Shown here one piece after another: positions 53,366 to 61,969 of a DNA stretch of 64,000 nt (the stretch's first letter is position 1; the number at the start of each line of letters is the position of its first letter). The notes under the pieces are model-generated. The model made no database searches, had not been told where the DNA came from, and saw only the letters and a list, made by a program, of their open reading frames with translations. The DNA is from Acidianus hospitalis. GTDB taxonomy: Archaea > Thermoproteota > Thermoprotei_A > Sulfolobales > Sulfolobaceae. A program made the translations under genes and the position numbers. Where the stretch lies: NCBI GenBank assembly GCA_046533895.1, contig JAWDOK010000006.1, positions 1 to 64,000 on the forward strand. The letters are read 5' to 3'.

Positions 53366-54667
53366 TTATTGCCTACCTTCCCACTTTTTCTTCCACATAG
53401 TAAACATCGCTATTATTTCAGCAAAGAACATTAATGGGAAAGCCGCTAAACCCATGATAAATCCCCTAATGTTTTTCCTAAAGTGAGCAAAAACTATTAG
53501 GAGCATTATACTACTAACAAGGGAGGACAGTTCAGCAAATACGTCATGTAACATAAATATTTCAAAATAGAATGGGTCAACGTGCCTATATATAAATGAA
53601 GGATCAACATAAAACAAGTGCATGAAATTTTCTATTCTCCTTACTACGATAAAGTAGAATGCATGTATTGGATCTTCTATGATTCTGTCTAGCAATTTCG
53701 GATGAGATAGTATATGTCTAAGCGTAATTTCAATGAAAGTTAAGTTGGAAATAATAATAAGGATAGGCAAAGTATTCCAGTATACTAGACTAAAACTGTA
53801 AAAAGCACCTTTTTTGAAGATGGAGCCGTCAAAAAATTCCTTAATCATAAAGAAATTGTTAGCCCTATACCACCTTATCAATTGCTTAAAGAAAGCTGAG
53901 ATGCTGTCAGGAGCCTTTGTTTTTACCATTACATCATCAACTATTTCGGCTTTAAAACCCAGTTTATACACGTAGTTAGTTAGTTGCCTATCGTCTCCAA
54001 GAATTGTGGAAAAGCGAAATAATCTCACTTCGTCATATTCCTTAGATAAGATAAAAGGTTTAATTACTTCGGTTTTTGTTAATATGCATTGCCCATTAAG
54101 TGTCAAAACGCTTCCAAAAATTGATAAGGCTTTATAACTTAACCTCCTCAAAAAGTGGACAACTTCGGAGGAATAGTAAGCTAACCTACTCTTTCCTCTA
54201 ACTAATCTAATTTCTGGAGAGACTGCAACAACTTTACCTTGAAGTCTGGAAATTAGCCTTTTAATTCCTCCTTGAGGTAAAATAGTATCGCTGTCCAAGA
54301 GTAGCACGTATGGAGTATTCACAAGTTTAATTCCTTCTTTTATTGCCTTCCTTTTACCTCCCTTCTTTATACTTATAAATATTCCACCTTCACTTTCAAC
54401 TATAGATTTGTAAGGTTCAGTGACTCCATCCCCTACAACTATGAATGAAATTTTCTCCCTTTTCACGGATTGTATAACCTTTCTAAATAGTTTAACATCC
54501 TCCTTGTAGACTGGAATGACTGCGGTAACGTTCTCGGAAACTTCCAGAGGGGGAGAACTTTTACCTTTTTTTATCAAAGAAAACAAGAGTGTAGAAGTAA
54601 TGTAAATAAAGGTAAATGCTGAAACGAGTGTAGAAGTAATTAAATAAATTTCGATATCGAATCTCAT
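53366..54667 (-). CDS. Membrane GT2-family glycosyltransferase (processive type)
   Basis: A 433-residue glycosyltransferase with an N-terminal membrane helix, then AVIPVYKEDVKLF, a DxD-like LLLDSDTILPQGG (about residues 122-134), LGDDRQLT (catalytic Asp), and QLIRWYRANN, the QxxRW motif of processive enzymes such as cellulose or hyaluronan synthases. About four membrane helices follow. It probably makes a surface polysaccharide. It ends 2 bp before the HEPN relic start. Confidence 0.82.
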   Translation of the reverse strand: MRFDIEIYLITSTLVSAFTFIYITSTLLFSLIKKGKSSPPLEVSENVTAVIPVYKEDVKLFRKVIQSVKREKISFIVVGDGVTEPYKSIVESEGGIFISIKKGGKRKAIKEGIKLVNTPYVLLLDSDTILPQGGIKRLISRLQGKVVAVSPEIRLVRGKSRLAYYSSEVVHFLRRLSYKALSIFGSVLTLNGQCILTKTEVIKPFILSKEYDEVRLFRFSTILGDDRQLTNYVYKLGFKAEIVDDVMVKTKAPDSISAFFKQLIRWYRANNFFMIKEFFDGSIFKKGAFYSFSLVYWNTLPILIIISNLTFIEITLRHILSHPKLLDRIIEDPIHAFYFIVVRRIENFMHLFYVDPSFIYRHVDPFYFEIFMLHDVFAELSSLVSSIMLLIVFAHFRKNIRGFIMGLAAFPLMFFAEIIAMFTMWKKKWEGRQ

Positions 54668-54748
54668 CTAGTAAATCTTACACATTCAATATATAAAGGT
54701 TACTTTAATTTCTAACATTCAATATTACACGATTTTATTTAAAAAGTA

Positions 54749-55054
54749 TTAGTCTCCAATCCATCCATGTATATATCCGAAATACTGGTAGAACGGATCT
54801 ATATTTAGAGGTAGTGCAATAATAACCCATATTGCAAAGCCCAACAACAAAAGTAGAGACATTCTAGCTAATTCCTTGTTTTCCTTTCTCGTCATATAAT
54901 ACATTAAAACGGAACCTACTGGACCTATTAAGTAAAGTAAACCTAACCACCTATATTCATCTCTCCTAAAGAATATCATATAGAAAGTACCTATTATGTA
55001 ACCGACTCCTCCAGCTATACCGCTTATTAACCATCCTAAATCTTTTTTATTCAT
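54749..55054 (-). CDS. Small membrane protein
   Basis: A 101-residue protein with three predicted helices (LISGIAGGVGYIIGTFYMIF, LGLLYLIGPVGSVLMYYM, SLLLLLGFAIWVIIALPL). No family recognised. It lies between the glycosyltransferase and a seven-helix membrane gene, all on the minus strand downstream of cydAB. Confidence 0.5.
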   Translation of the reverse strand: MNKKDLGWLISGIAGGVGYIIGTFYMIFFRRDEYRWLGLLYLIGPVGSVLMYYMTRKENKELARMSLLLLLGFAIWVIIALPLNIDPFYQYFGYIHGWIGD

Positions 55055-55120
55055 ATACTATCATCTCATTTTAAGAATTTAAGTTCTTTGAAGATTGAAT
55101 GGTAAAAAATGTTATTTTTA

Positions 55121-55735
55121 TTAACTAATGCCATAAAGGAATAGAGACATGCCCAAAATCTGGGATAAATAGAGAGCTAGAACAAATCCGCTTGCAGAAA
55201 GCATTCCTCCAAAGCCTAGTATAACTATTGCTAAAATAGTAGAGATCATCTTTGCTTTATTACCCTTAAACAGCAAAGCCCTAGCTGCCAAGAATAATAT
55301 TAGTCCAGACGCAGGAATTGTTACCATTGATGAAGCCCCTGCAGGTAATGCAGGAAAATTTGTAGGTGCATAATCTACTACAATAGTAAACGGTTTATAC
55401 ACTATGGTAATTATTAATACTGCTGTGGCAAAGGCAGAGTAGTAATAGTATATTCTCTTCCACTTTTCCGGAACTTGTTGCACAGATCCCAGCGATAAAA
55501 CTAACACAAGCTCTGCAACAATAAAAATGTAAATTGCAGCCAAGGGATAGTTACAGTATCCTATGGCAAATATTTCCTGTTCTAGAGCCGCAATAAAATA
55601 AAAAACAAAGCCTAGAAACCAGAAAAACCACATTAGGCTTTTGCTATTCTCATATCTTCTCCAAGATAAGTAACCTAGTGCGACGCTTAGCACCAAACTA
55701 ATTGAAGAGAAAATTAAAGCTTCTTCTTGATTCAT
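55121..55735 (-). CDS. Polytopic membrane protein
   Basis: A 204-residue protein with about seven helices, including SSISLVLSVALGYLSWRRYE and SGLILFLAARALLF. No signature recognised. It follows the cyd operon after 126 bp on the same strand and might be linked to respiration, but only by position. Confidence 0.5.
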   Translation of the reverse strand: MNQEEALIFSSISLVLSVALGYLSWRRYENSKSLMWFFWFLGFVFYFIAALEQEIFAIGYCNYPLAAIYIFIVAELVLVLSLGSVQQVPEKWKRIYYYYSAFATAVLIITIVYKPFTIVVDYAPTNFPALPAGASSMVTIPASGLILFLAARALLFKGNKAKMISTILAIVILGFGGMLSASGFVLALYLSQILGMSLFLYGIS

Positions 55736-55860
55736 AATTTAACATTATACATAGAATTTATAAAATCTTCTAAAAAATCGTTATTTTAATTATAATCTAT
55801 ATTAATCAATATATTAAGGGTAAAATTATTATATAACAAAAGAAAAAAGATAAATGACTT

Positions 55861-56154
55861 TTATGCATTTATTTCTTGGAATATTCTGTGGTAAGGCCTT
55901 CCTTCTATTATCTGCTTTCCGTAATCGGTAGTGTTCTTAAATTCCCTGCTTAGCATGAACTTTCTGAAGGAATCTAAGTCCTTCCACTCGCTGTAGATCA
56001 TGTATTCCCTCGGATTATCAACGTTCTTGTAAAGTTTACCATCTATGAAACCTACGTTTGCCGACTTTAACGTTTCGACTACTTTCTTAAATATTTCCTC
56101 GAATTCCTTCTCGTGACCTTCCTTCACTCTGTAATAAAGACCGACGTTAATCAT
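55861..56154 (-). CDS. ABM-domain protein in the cyd operon
   Basis: A 97-residue dimeric alpha-beta barrel protein of the antibiotic biosynthesis monooxygenase type: YYRVKEGHEKEFEEIFKKVV, then YMIYSEWKDLDSFRKFM. Its ATG overlaps the cydB stop by 4 bp, so it is translated with the oxidase. Relatives include haem-degrading enzymes; a role in haem handling or detoxification for the bd oxidase is a guess. Confidence 0.65.
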   Translation of the reverse strand: MINVGLYYRVKEGHEKEFEEIFKKVVETLKSANVGFIDGKLYKNVDNPREYMIYSEWKDLDSFRKFMLSREFKNTTDYGKQIIEGRPYHRIFQEINA

Positions 56155-57173
56155 TTAACTGTCGCCTTTTTAGTCTCAACTCTCTCTGTGGCAACTTTAT
56201 ACAACACCTTGTAAGATACAGCAGTAATTCCTCCTAAGACTAATAATCCTGCCATTCCTAGTACTATCGCTCCAGCAGTTAAAGTAGTAGCATTTGTTAG
56301 TAAAAGTGACGCAGGAACTCCCGGTAAAGGTCCTACAGTCCCTGCAGGTACAATATCCTCAAGTATTCTACCTTGGGTAAAAGCTCCGAACATCATAGCT
56401 CCTATGAAAGTTAATAGGAATATCCAAGCCTGTCTGAATGGAACATTCCTAGTTGTTGCAATGTAAAGATATGCGTAGAGGATAACAATGTATATCCAGA
56501 AGCCTGCGTTATTTACTGCACTATTGAATACCACAGGTAGCCACTCGTAAGTGCTCACAAGGAACAATATATTTGCTAACGTTAATCCTAAAGCTCCCAC
56601 TAGTAGTCTTTCCTTAATTCCGTAGAATACTACAGTGAAATACACGACGTACATCACTACTCCTATGAAGAATACCCAATTGAATGCATTGAATATCATC
56701 TGAGTGTAGTTAGGAGTTATGTCCAGTGTCAGCAAGTTATGTACACAGAAACCGTAACCGCTGAAAACTGAAGTAAATAGCGTATTTCCAAGGAATGCTA
56801 CTATTAGTGCAAAAGGTAGTGTAAGAACTAGGAAGGTCCTCTCCATGGAGTGCTTACCTAAAGTTGACGAGCCTTCTGCTACTCCTATACTAAAGTGGTG
56901 GAAAGCTAGCATTATTATTAAGACCATTAATGGCGCGTAAAGCACTGCACCCGTTACGAACATTACTGGAGCGAATATTGTATCTAAAGATACTACTAGG
57001 TAAACTAAGGAAGTTGCTATGATTGCCCATAGTGAGCCTATAACTATTAGCATTTTCTCCCTATAGTTCTCATACCTGCACACTGGAATCATAACTACTG
57101 ATCCTGCCTCAATCATGAAAGCTGTTACAAACCACGCTAAAGGTATAAAGAAGAACAGGACGAATTCATTCAT
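56151..57173 (-). CDS. cydB: Cytochrome bd-type oxidase, subunit II-like
   Basis: A 340-residue protein with about nine helices, coded directly after cydA. Segments FVLFFFIPLAWFVTAFMIEAG and MVLIIMLAFHHFSIG are in the helices. It diverges strongly from bacterial CydB, so the symbol rests mainly on position and size. It is translationally coupled to the ABM gene. Confidence 0.65.
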   Translation of the reverse strand: MNEFVLFFFIPLAWFVTAFMIEAGSVVMIPVCRYENYREKMLIVIGSLWAIIATSLVYLVVSLDTIFAPVMFVTGAVLYAPLMVLIIMLAFHHFSIGVAEGSSTLGKHSMERTFLVLTLPFALIVAFLGNTLFTSVFSGYGFCVHNLLTLDITPNYTQMIFNAFNWVFFIGVVMYVVYFTVVFYGIKERLLVGALGLTLANILFLVSTYEWLPVVFNSAVNNAGFWIYIVILYAYLYIATTRNVPFRQAWIFLLTFIGAMMFGAFTQGRILEDIVPAGTVGPLPGVPASLLLTNATTLTAGAIVLGMAGLLVLGGITAVSYKVLYKVATERVETKKATVK

Positions 57174-57201
57174 TTTGACTCACCTCCACGAGAGAGAGGA
57201 A

Positions 57202-58650
57202 TCACTTCCTTTTGATATTTAACGAGCTACTCCCTCCTGCATTGGTTGCCATTATAAGTCTTGCAGAGCTAATATCTGCAGAGACTTCCTTACCGGTAAA
57301 TAACTTCTTTAGCATGTATATAGTTCCTGCAACTGCTAAAGCTAAGACTACCATTATTGTTATTCCTATAGGTAACACTTCTGGACTATTATTAAATCCG
57401 TCAGCCGTTAACATTACTGCTTGTATCTCATAAAGTCCAGAAGCAGTCTGTACCATCGGTCCCCATATTACGAAAGGCTGTCTTCCTGTCTCTGCCGCAA
57501 CCCAACCTGATTCCCAGGCTACTACCTGTAGCCATCCTAAGAAGAACATTGCATAAAGTGGAATCTTCTTTTCAGCAGGATTATCCAATCCGAAGGCCTT
57601 AAATAATGCGTTCTTTGGCTGCTTCCAGAAGGAATAAGCTAATATCCATACAGCTATTGCTCCTATTATTCCTAGGGTAGCATGCAAGTCATACGCTGTG
57701 TGTGAAATATACCATATTGGATCCCAATCTGCTTGAACGAAACTTGAATATCCCAAGACTGTCGCGTGAGGATTAGGAGGCCATGTTGCTAATAAACTAA
57801 GCATGTTAGGTATAGTTATTGGTCCTACTTGCATTGGAGCACCTGCTGCTGTCTGCATTACTCCTTCTAAGGTGGCCAACTTTAATGGTTGATATAGATA
57901 TAACATCTTGCCTGCATTGTCTCCAGCCCAACCTAAGAATATTGCATCTAAAGCTCCTAGATAAGTTGCTAATTTTAATCCTCTGTTATAATATTCCTTC
58001 TCATCAGTAGTCATGTCCTTCTTAGTTAATTTCCTGAAAGCGAAGTACCCAGCTATAGATCCGAAGCCAACGAACCATGCTCCAGCTAATCCCATTGGTA
58101 CCTCTGCAAGTGCAATAATAGGTAATGTTGCACTTAATGGGTCTACGCCAGTTAATTGTCCAGATTGTAAATAAGCTTCTATATTAAATCCTGTTGGTGT
58201 GTTCATCCAAGAGTTTACTAAGATTATGAGCACTGCAGAAGCAGAAGAACCTAAGCCTACTAATCCTCCAACTATCATATGAGCAGTCCTGCTCATTCTG
58301 TCCCAGCCGTACAGATATAACGCTAAGAATATTACTTCGGAGAAGAACGCCAGAACCTCTATATCGAAGGGCAATATGTCTATTTGGTTAACTAAGTACA
58401 TCCATTTATACCACACTGTTATGAATTCTACAGCTATTGCTGCGCCTGCCGCAGAACCTACTGCAAACAGAACTGCCATTACTACAGACCATCTTTTTGC
58501 TATTGCTAAATAGTAAGGATCATTTTTCTTGTATGCCAAGTATTCGGCAGATATTATAAAGAATGGGAGAGCTATTGCCCAGTATGTAAATAGTACGTGT
58601 GTTGCCATTGTATATCCTGCGAGTACTCTATCAAATATTTCCAAACTCAC
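57202..58650 (-). CDS. cydA: Cytochrome bd ubiquinol oxidase subunit I
   Basis: A 482-residue subunit starting at GTG. ATHVLFTYWAIALPFF carries the haem b595 His, the VEFITVWYKWMY and NSWMNTPTGFN segments match family regions, and GRQPFVIWG (about residue 387) matches the GRQPW motif near the quinol site. It reduces O2 to water with caldariella-type quinol. A GGTGG ribosome-binding site lies 6 bases before the GTG. The operon continues with cydB and the ABM gene. Confidence 0.87.
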   Translation of the reverse strand: MSLEIFDRVLAGYTMATHVLFTYWAIALPFFIISAEYLAYKKNDPYYLAIAKRWSVVMAVLFAVGSAAGAAIAVEFITVWYKWMYLVNQIDILPFDIEVLAFFSEVIFLALYLYGWDRMSRTAHMIVGGLVGLGSSASAVLIILVNSWMNTPTGFNIEAYLQSGQLTGVDPLSATLPIIALAEVPMGLAGAWFVGFGSIAGYFAFRKLTKKDMTTDEKEYYNRGLKLATYLGALDAIFLGWAGDNAGKMLYLYQPLKLATLEGVMQTAAGAPMQVGPITIPNMLSLLATWPPNPHATVLGYSSFVQADWDPIWYISHTAYDLHATLGIIGAIAVWILAYSFWKQPKNALFKAFGLDNPAEKKIPLYAMFFLGWLQVVAWESGWVAAETGRQPFVIWGPMVQTASGLYEIQAVMLTADGFNNSPEVLPIGITIMVVLALAVAGTIYMLKKLFTGKEVSADISSARLIMATNAGGSSSLNIKRK

Positions 58651-58680
58651 TTCAATCCACCATGATAAATTATAACTGAG

Positions 58681-58696
58681 AAATATTTAAATATTT
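58681..58696 (-). promoter_or_regulatory. TATA box and palindrome upstream of cydA
   Basis: AAATATTTAAATATTT is a perfect 16-bp palindrome containing ATTTAAAT about 38 bp before the cydA start, leaving a leader of about 12 nt that holds GGTGG. It could be the TATA region, a repressor site, or both. Two HTH regulator genes lie divergently upstream. The rest of 58697-58925 shows no gene. Confidence 0.45.
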
Positions 58697-58925
58697 CCAT
58701 TTTTAACACACTTTATTAGAGAAATTCTGGTTTATAATGGTAATTATATTAATTTAAGAATTAAATTCTAGAATATGAACTAGAGTCTAATATAAGAAAT
58801 TCGAGAACACAATTTCTATCGAAGTCTCGCTTTGAAGGGGCTAAAATGTATTTAACAAGGTTAATTGTAAATATCGAAACAAAATTATAATGAGCTTTAA
58901 ATAATTGTTAAGAATAATGAGAAGT

Positions 58926-59291
58926 ATGGAAAGGAAAGTTAAATTCCCTGATAGCAGGGAAGTTGACGTACTTACAATTTTTAAATTCGTTTATGGTTTA
59001 AGTAACTCAGAGCTGGAGATAATTAAGTTGTTAGTCAATACAAAAGGTAAGCTTTCTGCAGAAGACATTGCATCTTCTCTAAATATATCAAGGAATACAG
59101 TAACTAAGCCTGTAAACTTATTGTTATCAAAGGGTTTAGTACTAAGGGCTAAAGAAAAGGGAAAGACTACTGGCAGACCTAGGCTAGTTTATTTTGCAAC
59201 TCAAGACATATACTCTAAATTGCTTACCGATTTACAGAGCATAGTAAACAATTCATTAAAAGAAATATCTAAAATTAGGAAAAATACTTAA
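58926..59291 (+). CDS. Winged-HTH regulator, paralogue of 27725 and 59395
   Basis: A 121-residue regulator. I take ATG 58926 (MERKVKFPDSREVDVLTIF) because it aligns with the paralogues and a TATA-like CTTTAAATAA lies about 29 bp upstream. The HTH is AEDIASSLNISRNTVTKPVNLLL (about residues 51-73) and the wing has GRPRLVYF. It is divergent from cydA and may control it. Confidence 0.75.
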   Translation: MERKVKFPDSREVDVLTIFKFVYGLSNSELEIIKLLVNTKGKLSAEDIASSLNISRNTVTKPVNLLLSKGLVLRAKEKGKTTGRPRLVYFATQDIYSKLLTDLQSIVNNSLKEISKIRKNT

Positions 59292-59394
59292 TTTTCTTGA
59301 TTTTACTATTAAAGTCTCTTTTAAACTCTGTTAAAGAAAGATATGTAAGTTATTTATAATGACAATTTATAAATTTTAGAATCGAAATGTACTC

Positions 59395-59772
59395 ATGGAG
59401 TTTAAAATTCAATTCCCAGACGGAAGACAAGTGGATTTCCACAAGCTTGTAGAATTCCTTTACGGCATAACTGACAGTGAAATGAACATTTTACATCTTC
59501 TTCTGTCTACAGATGAAAAACTCTCCGTAGAAGACATCTCAGAAAGATTAAAAATAGCTAAAACATCGATAAGTAAGCCAGTAAATATTTTACTATCTAA
59601 GGGTTTAATCATGAGGGATAAAACTGAGGGAGAAGGTAAGAGAAGGCCTAAGTATCTTTATTACACTGACAAGAATGCTGTTTATAATAAGATAGTTAAT
59701 GATCTAGAGGCTATTGCTAAAATCTTTTGTGAAAAGTATAAATCTCATGTAGAGTCAGTTGTGGCTAAATAA
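59395..59772 (+). CDS. Winged-HTH regulator, paralogue of 58926
   Basis: A 125-residue regulator: KIQFPDGRQVDFHKLVEFLY, HTH VEDISERLKIAKTSISKPVNILL (about residues 46-68) and wing KRRPKYLYYT. A TTTATAAATTT box lies about 25 bp before ATG 59395. A tandem duplicate of the preceding gene, with its own promoter. It slightly overlaps the longest reading of the MFS gene. Confidence 0.75.
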   Translation: MEFKIQFPDGRQVDFHKLVEFLYGITDSEMNILHLLLSTDEKLSVEDISERLKIAKTSISKPVNILLSKGLIMRDKTEGEGKRRPKYLYYTDKNAVYNKIVNDLEAIAKIFCEKYKSHVESVVAK

Positions 59773-59803
59773 ATTTTTTAAATTCTTTAAACAAGAGCAT
59801 TTC

Positions 59804-61069
59804 ATGCAAAAGATAAGACCTTTCTTCGTATCTTCTGCAGGATTTTTTCTAGATGGTTATGATTTATCTGTAATATCTTTTGCACTGTATTTTATAGCTC
59901 AAGAAATGAAGCTATCGTCATCACAAGAAGGGTTAGTTTCATCTGCTTCATTAATGGGAATGACTATTGGTGCGTTATTATTCGGTTTCCTAGGTGATAA
60001 AGTAGGCAGGAAAAAGTTAATGGGCATAGACTTAATATTCTTCATGACCTTTGGAATAACTTCAGCTCTTTCACAGAACTTTACGCAACTCTTCATATCT
60101 AGACTTTTGATTGGAATAGGCATTGGAGGGGACTATCCAATATCCTCGACGATAATGAGTGAATTTTCTCCAGCAGTAAATAGAGGGAAATATCTTATTG
60201 CATCAATATCTCTTTATTGGGTAGGAACGTTAGTAGCCTCGATAGTCAACTTAACTTTCTTAAGTTTCTACGAATTTTGGAGATATACTTTCTTATTCGG
60301 TGCCTTAATTTCATTGCCAATTATTTTACTTAGGATAAAACTTGACGAATCTCCTAGGTGGTTAGCATCAAAAGGAATGATAGTTACCGAGAAATTTAAC
60401 CCTCAAGTTGAGAACAAAGGAGTAAATGGAATTAAGGAACTCTTCGAAAATCCTTTATTACCTTACGTTTTAGCGGTTTCAACGGTCTGGTTCTTGTTTG
60501 ATGTAGCATCTTACGGTATAGGGCTATATTATCCTCTAGTGCTAAGAGAGTTTGCTTTCCCTTCAAACGTTGAGGTTCTTTATAGCACAATGGCAATAGC
60601 TGGAGGAGCTTTATTAGGTTATTTAATTGCCGTGTCTGCAATTGATTCACTAGGTAGGAGGAAGGTCTTACTTATTGGGTTAGGAGGAATGGCTTTCCTA
60701 CTAATAATAGGCGGAATTACTAAAATTGAAGGATTTTTGCTAGTTCCCTATTTTATGACTTTTGTTGCTCTAGAACAATGGGCTGGAGCAGTAACTCTAT
60801 TTTATCCCACGGAGATCTTTCCAACGTCTGTGAGGTCTACTGCTCAAGGATTTGCAACTTCAGTTAGCAGAATAGGAGCAATACTTGGAGTATACTTCTT
60901 CCCATCAATGGTTCGTTCTGTTGGCTTTTCATCATCCTTGATAATATTTGGAATTACATCTACTCTTGCGTTAGTAATTTCGTTCTTAACTTATAGGGAG
61001 ACTAGGAAGAAAGAATTGGAAGAAACCAGTTTAGGGAAAATAATAATCAGTAATAACAACAAAAAGTAA
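59804..61069 (+). CDS. MFS transporter, sugar/phosphate-symporter type
   Basis: A 421-residue carrier. FLDGYDLSVISFALYFIAQ (about residues 13-31), LFGFLGDKVGRKKLMGIDL (loop 2-3), LIGIGIGGDYPISSTIMSEFSP and the second-half AVSAIDSLGRRKVLL are features of the aromatic-acid/phosphate symporter branch of the MFS. I choose ATG 59804: a TTTTTTAAA box is about 28 bp upstream, while the TTG at 59759 lies inside the regulator gene. The substrate is unknown. Confidence 0.8.
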   Translation: MQKIRPFFVSSAGFFLDGYDLSVISFALYFIAQEMKLSSSQEGLVSSASLMGMTIGALLFGFLGDKVGRKKLMGIDLIFFMTFGITSALSQNFTQLFISRLLIGIGIGGDYPISSTIMSEFSPAVNRGKYLIASISLYWVGTLVASIVNLTFLSFYEFWRYTFLFGALISLPIILLRIKLDESPRWLASKGMIVTEKFNPQVENKGVNGIKELFENPLLPYVLAVSTVWFLFDVASYGIGLYYPLVLREFAFPSNVEVLYSTMAIAGGALLGYLIAVSAIDSLGRRKVLLIGLGGMAFLLIIGGITKIEGFLLVPYFMTFVALEQWAGAVTLFYPTEIFPTSVRSTAQGFATSVSRIGAILGVYFFPSMVRSVGFSSSLIIFGITSTLALVISFLTYRETRKKELEETSLGKIIISNNNKK

Positions 61070-61119
61070 AATCTCTTTTTCTTTTAAAAAATAAGCTAAA
61101 ACATTAAGAGAGAATTAGT

Positions 61120-61870
61120 TCACATTTGAGATAAAGCAGCAACTATTCTTAGGAGGAAAATGCGCAATTGCTGATCTAGTTGGCGGCTTAATAAAGATAA
61201 GTTTTGTATTTTTGAAACTTTCTAGGAGATAATACCAAAGGATTACCTTAGTTTATTTTTAACCCTGTTAAAGAGCCTTCATTAAGACCAAAAATGAGCT
61301 TCCTATACATAGGAGAAGCTTAGGAATAGCTGTAGTTCAAATAGTCATGCGTAATAGGTCAAGGAGCAGCAGGGATTGCAAGAGCATTGGTTGAGAGAGG
61401 AGGCCTACTGCTTGGCTAATTACAGCGGAAGTTGCATAGAATGCTCCAAATAACATTGCAGCTATTGCAATATTTCCGTTCTTTAATTCAGTGTTTATAT
61501 AGAATGTTTCAATTTTTCCAGACATCCTATGGGCAAAGAATCTGTAAATTTCCCTTTGTGCTAAAGTTATTGAGAATATTACTAGAGGAAATCCTATGAA
61601 TAACTGTATTAAGCCGCCAACTAGATCAGCAATTGCGCATTTTCCTCCTAAGAATGCTCTTGCAATCCCTGCTGCTCCTTGACCTATTACGCTAGCTACT
61701 GCAACTAGTATTCCTGCAACGTAAATTCCTACTGCAATATTTCCCTTCTTTAATTCTGCAATCTGATCAAGGTTTGAAGTTAACTTGTCTAGCAAATTTA
61801 ACGAAAGTGTTATACTAAAAAGTGCTAATGCAACTCCCTTGCTAAAGCAATGAGATAAATTTGTGCACAA
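61120..61870 (-). pseudogene. DUF350 membrane protein gene disrupted near its 3' end
   Basis: The gene encodes two tandem DUF350 units of three helices; unit 1 has SKGVALALFSITLSLNLLDKL and GQGAAGIARAFLGG, unit 2 has FYATSAVISQAVGLLSQ. It now ends in an odd tail (PMLLQSLLLLDLLRMTI, stop 61337). If 61145-61388 is removed but one ATT is kept, the frame continues as SQPIVAALSQM and stops at 61120-61122, a sensible end. It starts at TTG 61870, which looks like a damaged or unusual start. Confidence 0.65.
61145..61388 (+). repeat. Inserted segment bounded by permuted inverted copies of the host gene
   Basis: The first 49 bases (61145-61193) are the exact reverse complement of 61607-61655, and the last 40 (61349-61388) of 61653-61692, both within the DUF350 gene. 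In the gene these two blocks are adjacent, overlapping by three bases; here they sit at opposite ends, in swapped order, with 155 bases between. It is what a circular molecule opened at an ATT would leave. The 155-bp middle has no gene I can identify. Confidence 0.6.
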
Positions 61871-61969
61871 ATAAAGCTGATAGTGACTGAATTAATACTA
61901 AATAATAAATAAAGGAAACATGTACAAATTCAAAAAATAAAATAACTTAACTATCAATGGACGACAGGA

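Noticed and set aside
58820..58845. A GC-richer block resembling another TnpB-element end
   Set aside because: Only a few bases agree and the stem-loop is absent, so I do not call it.
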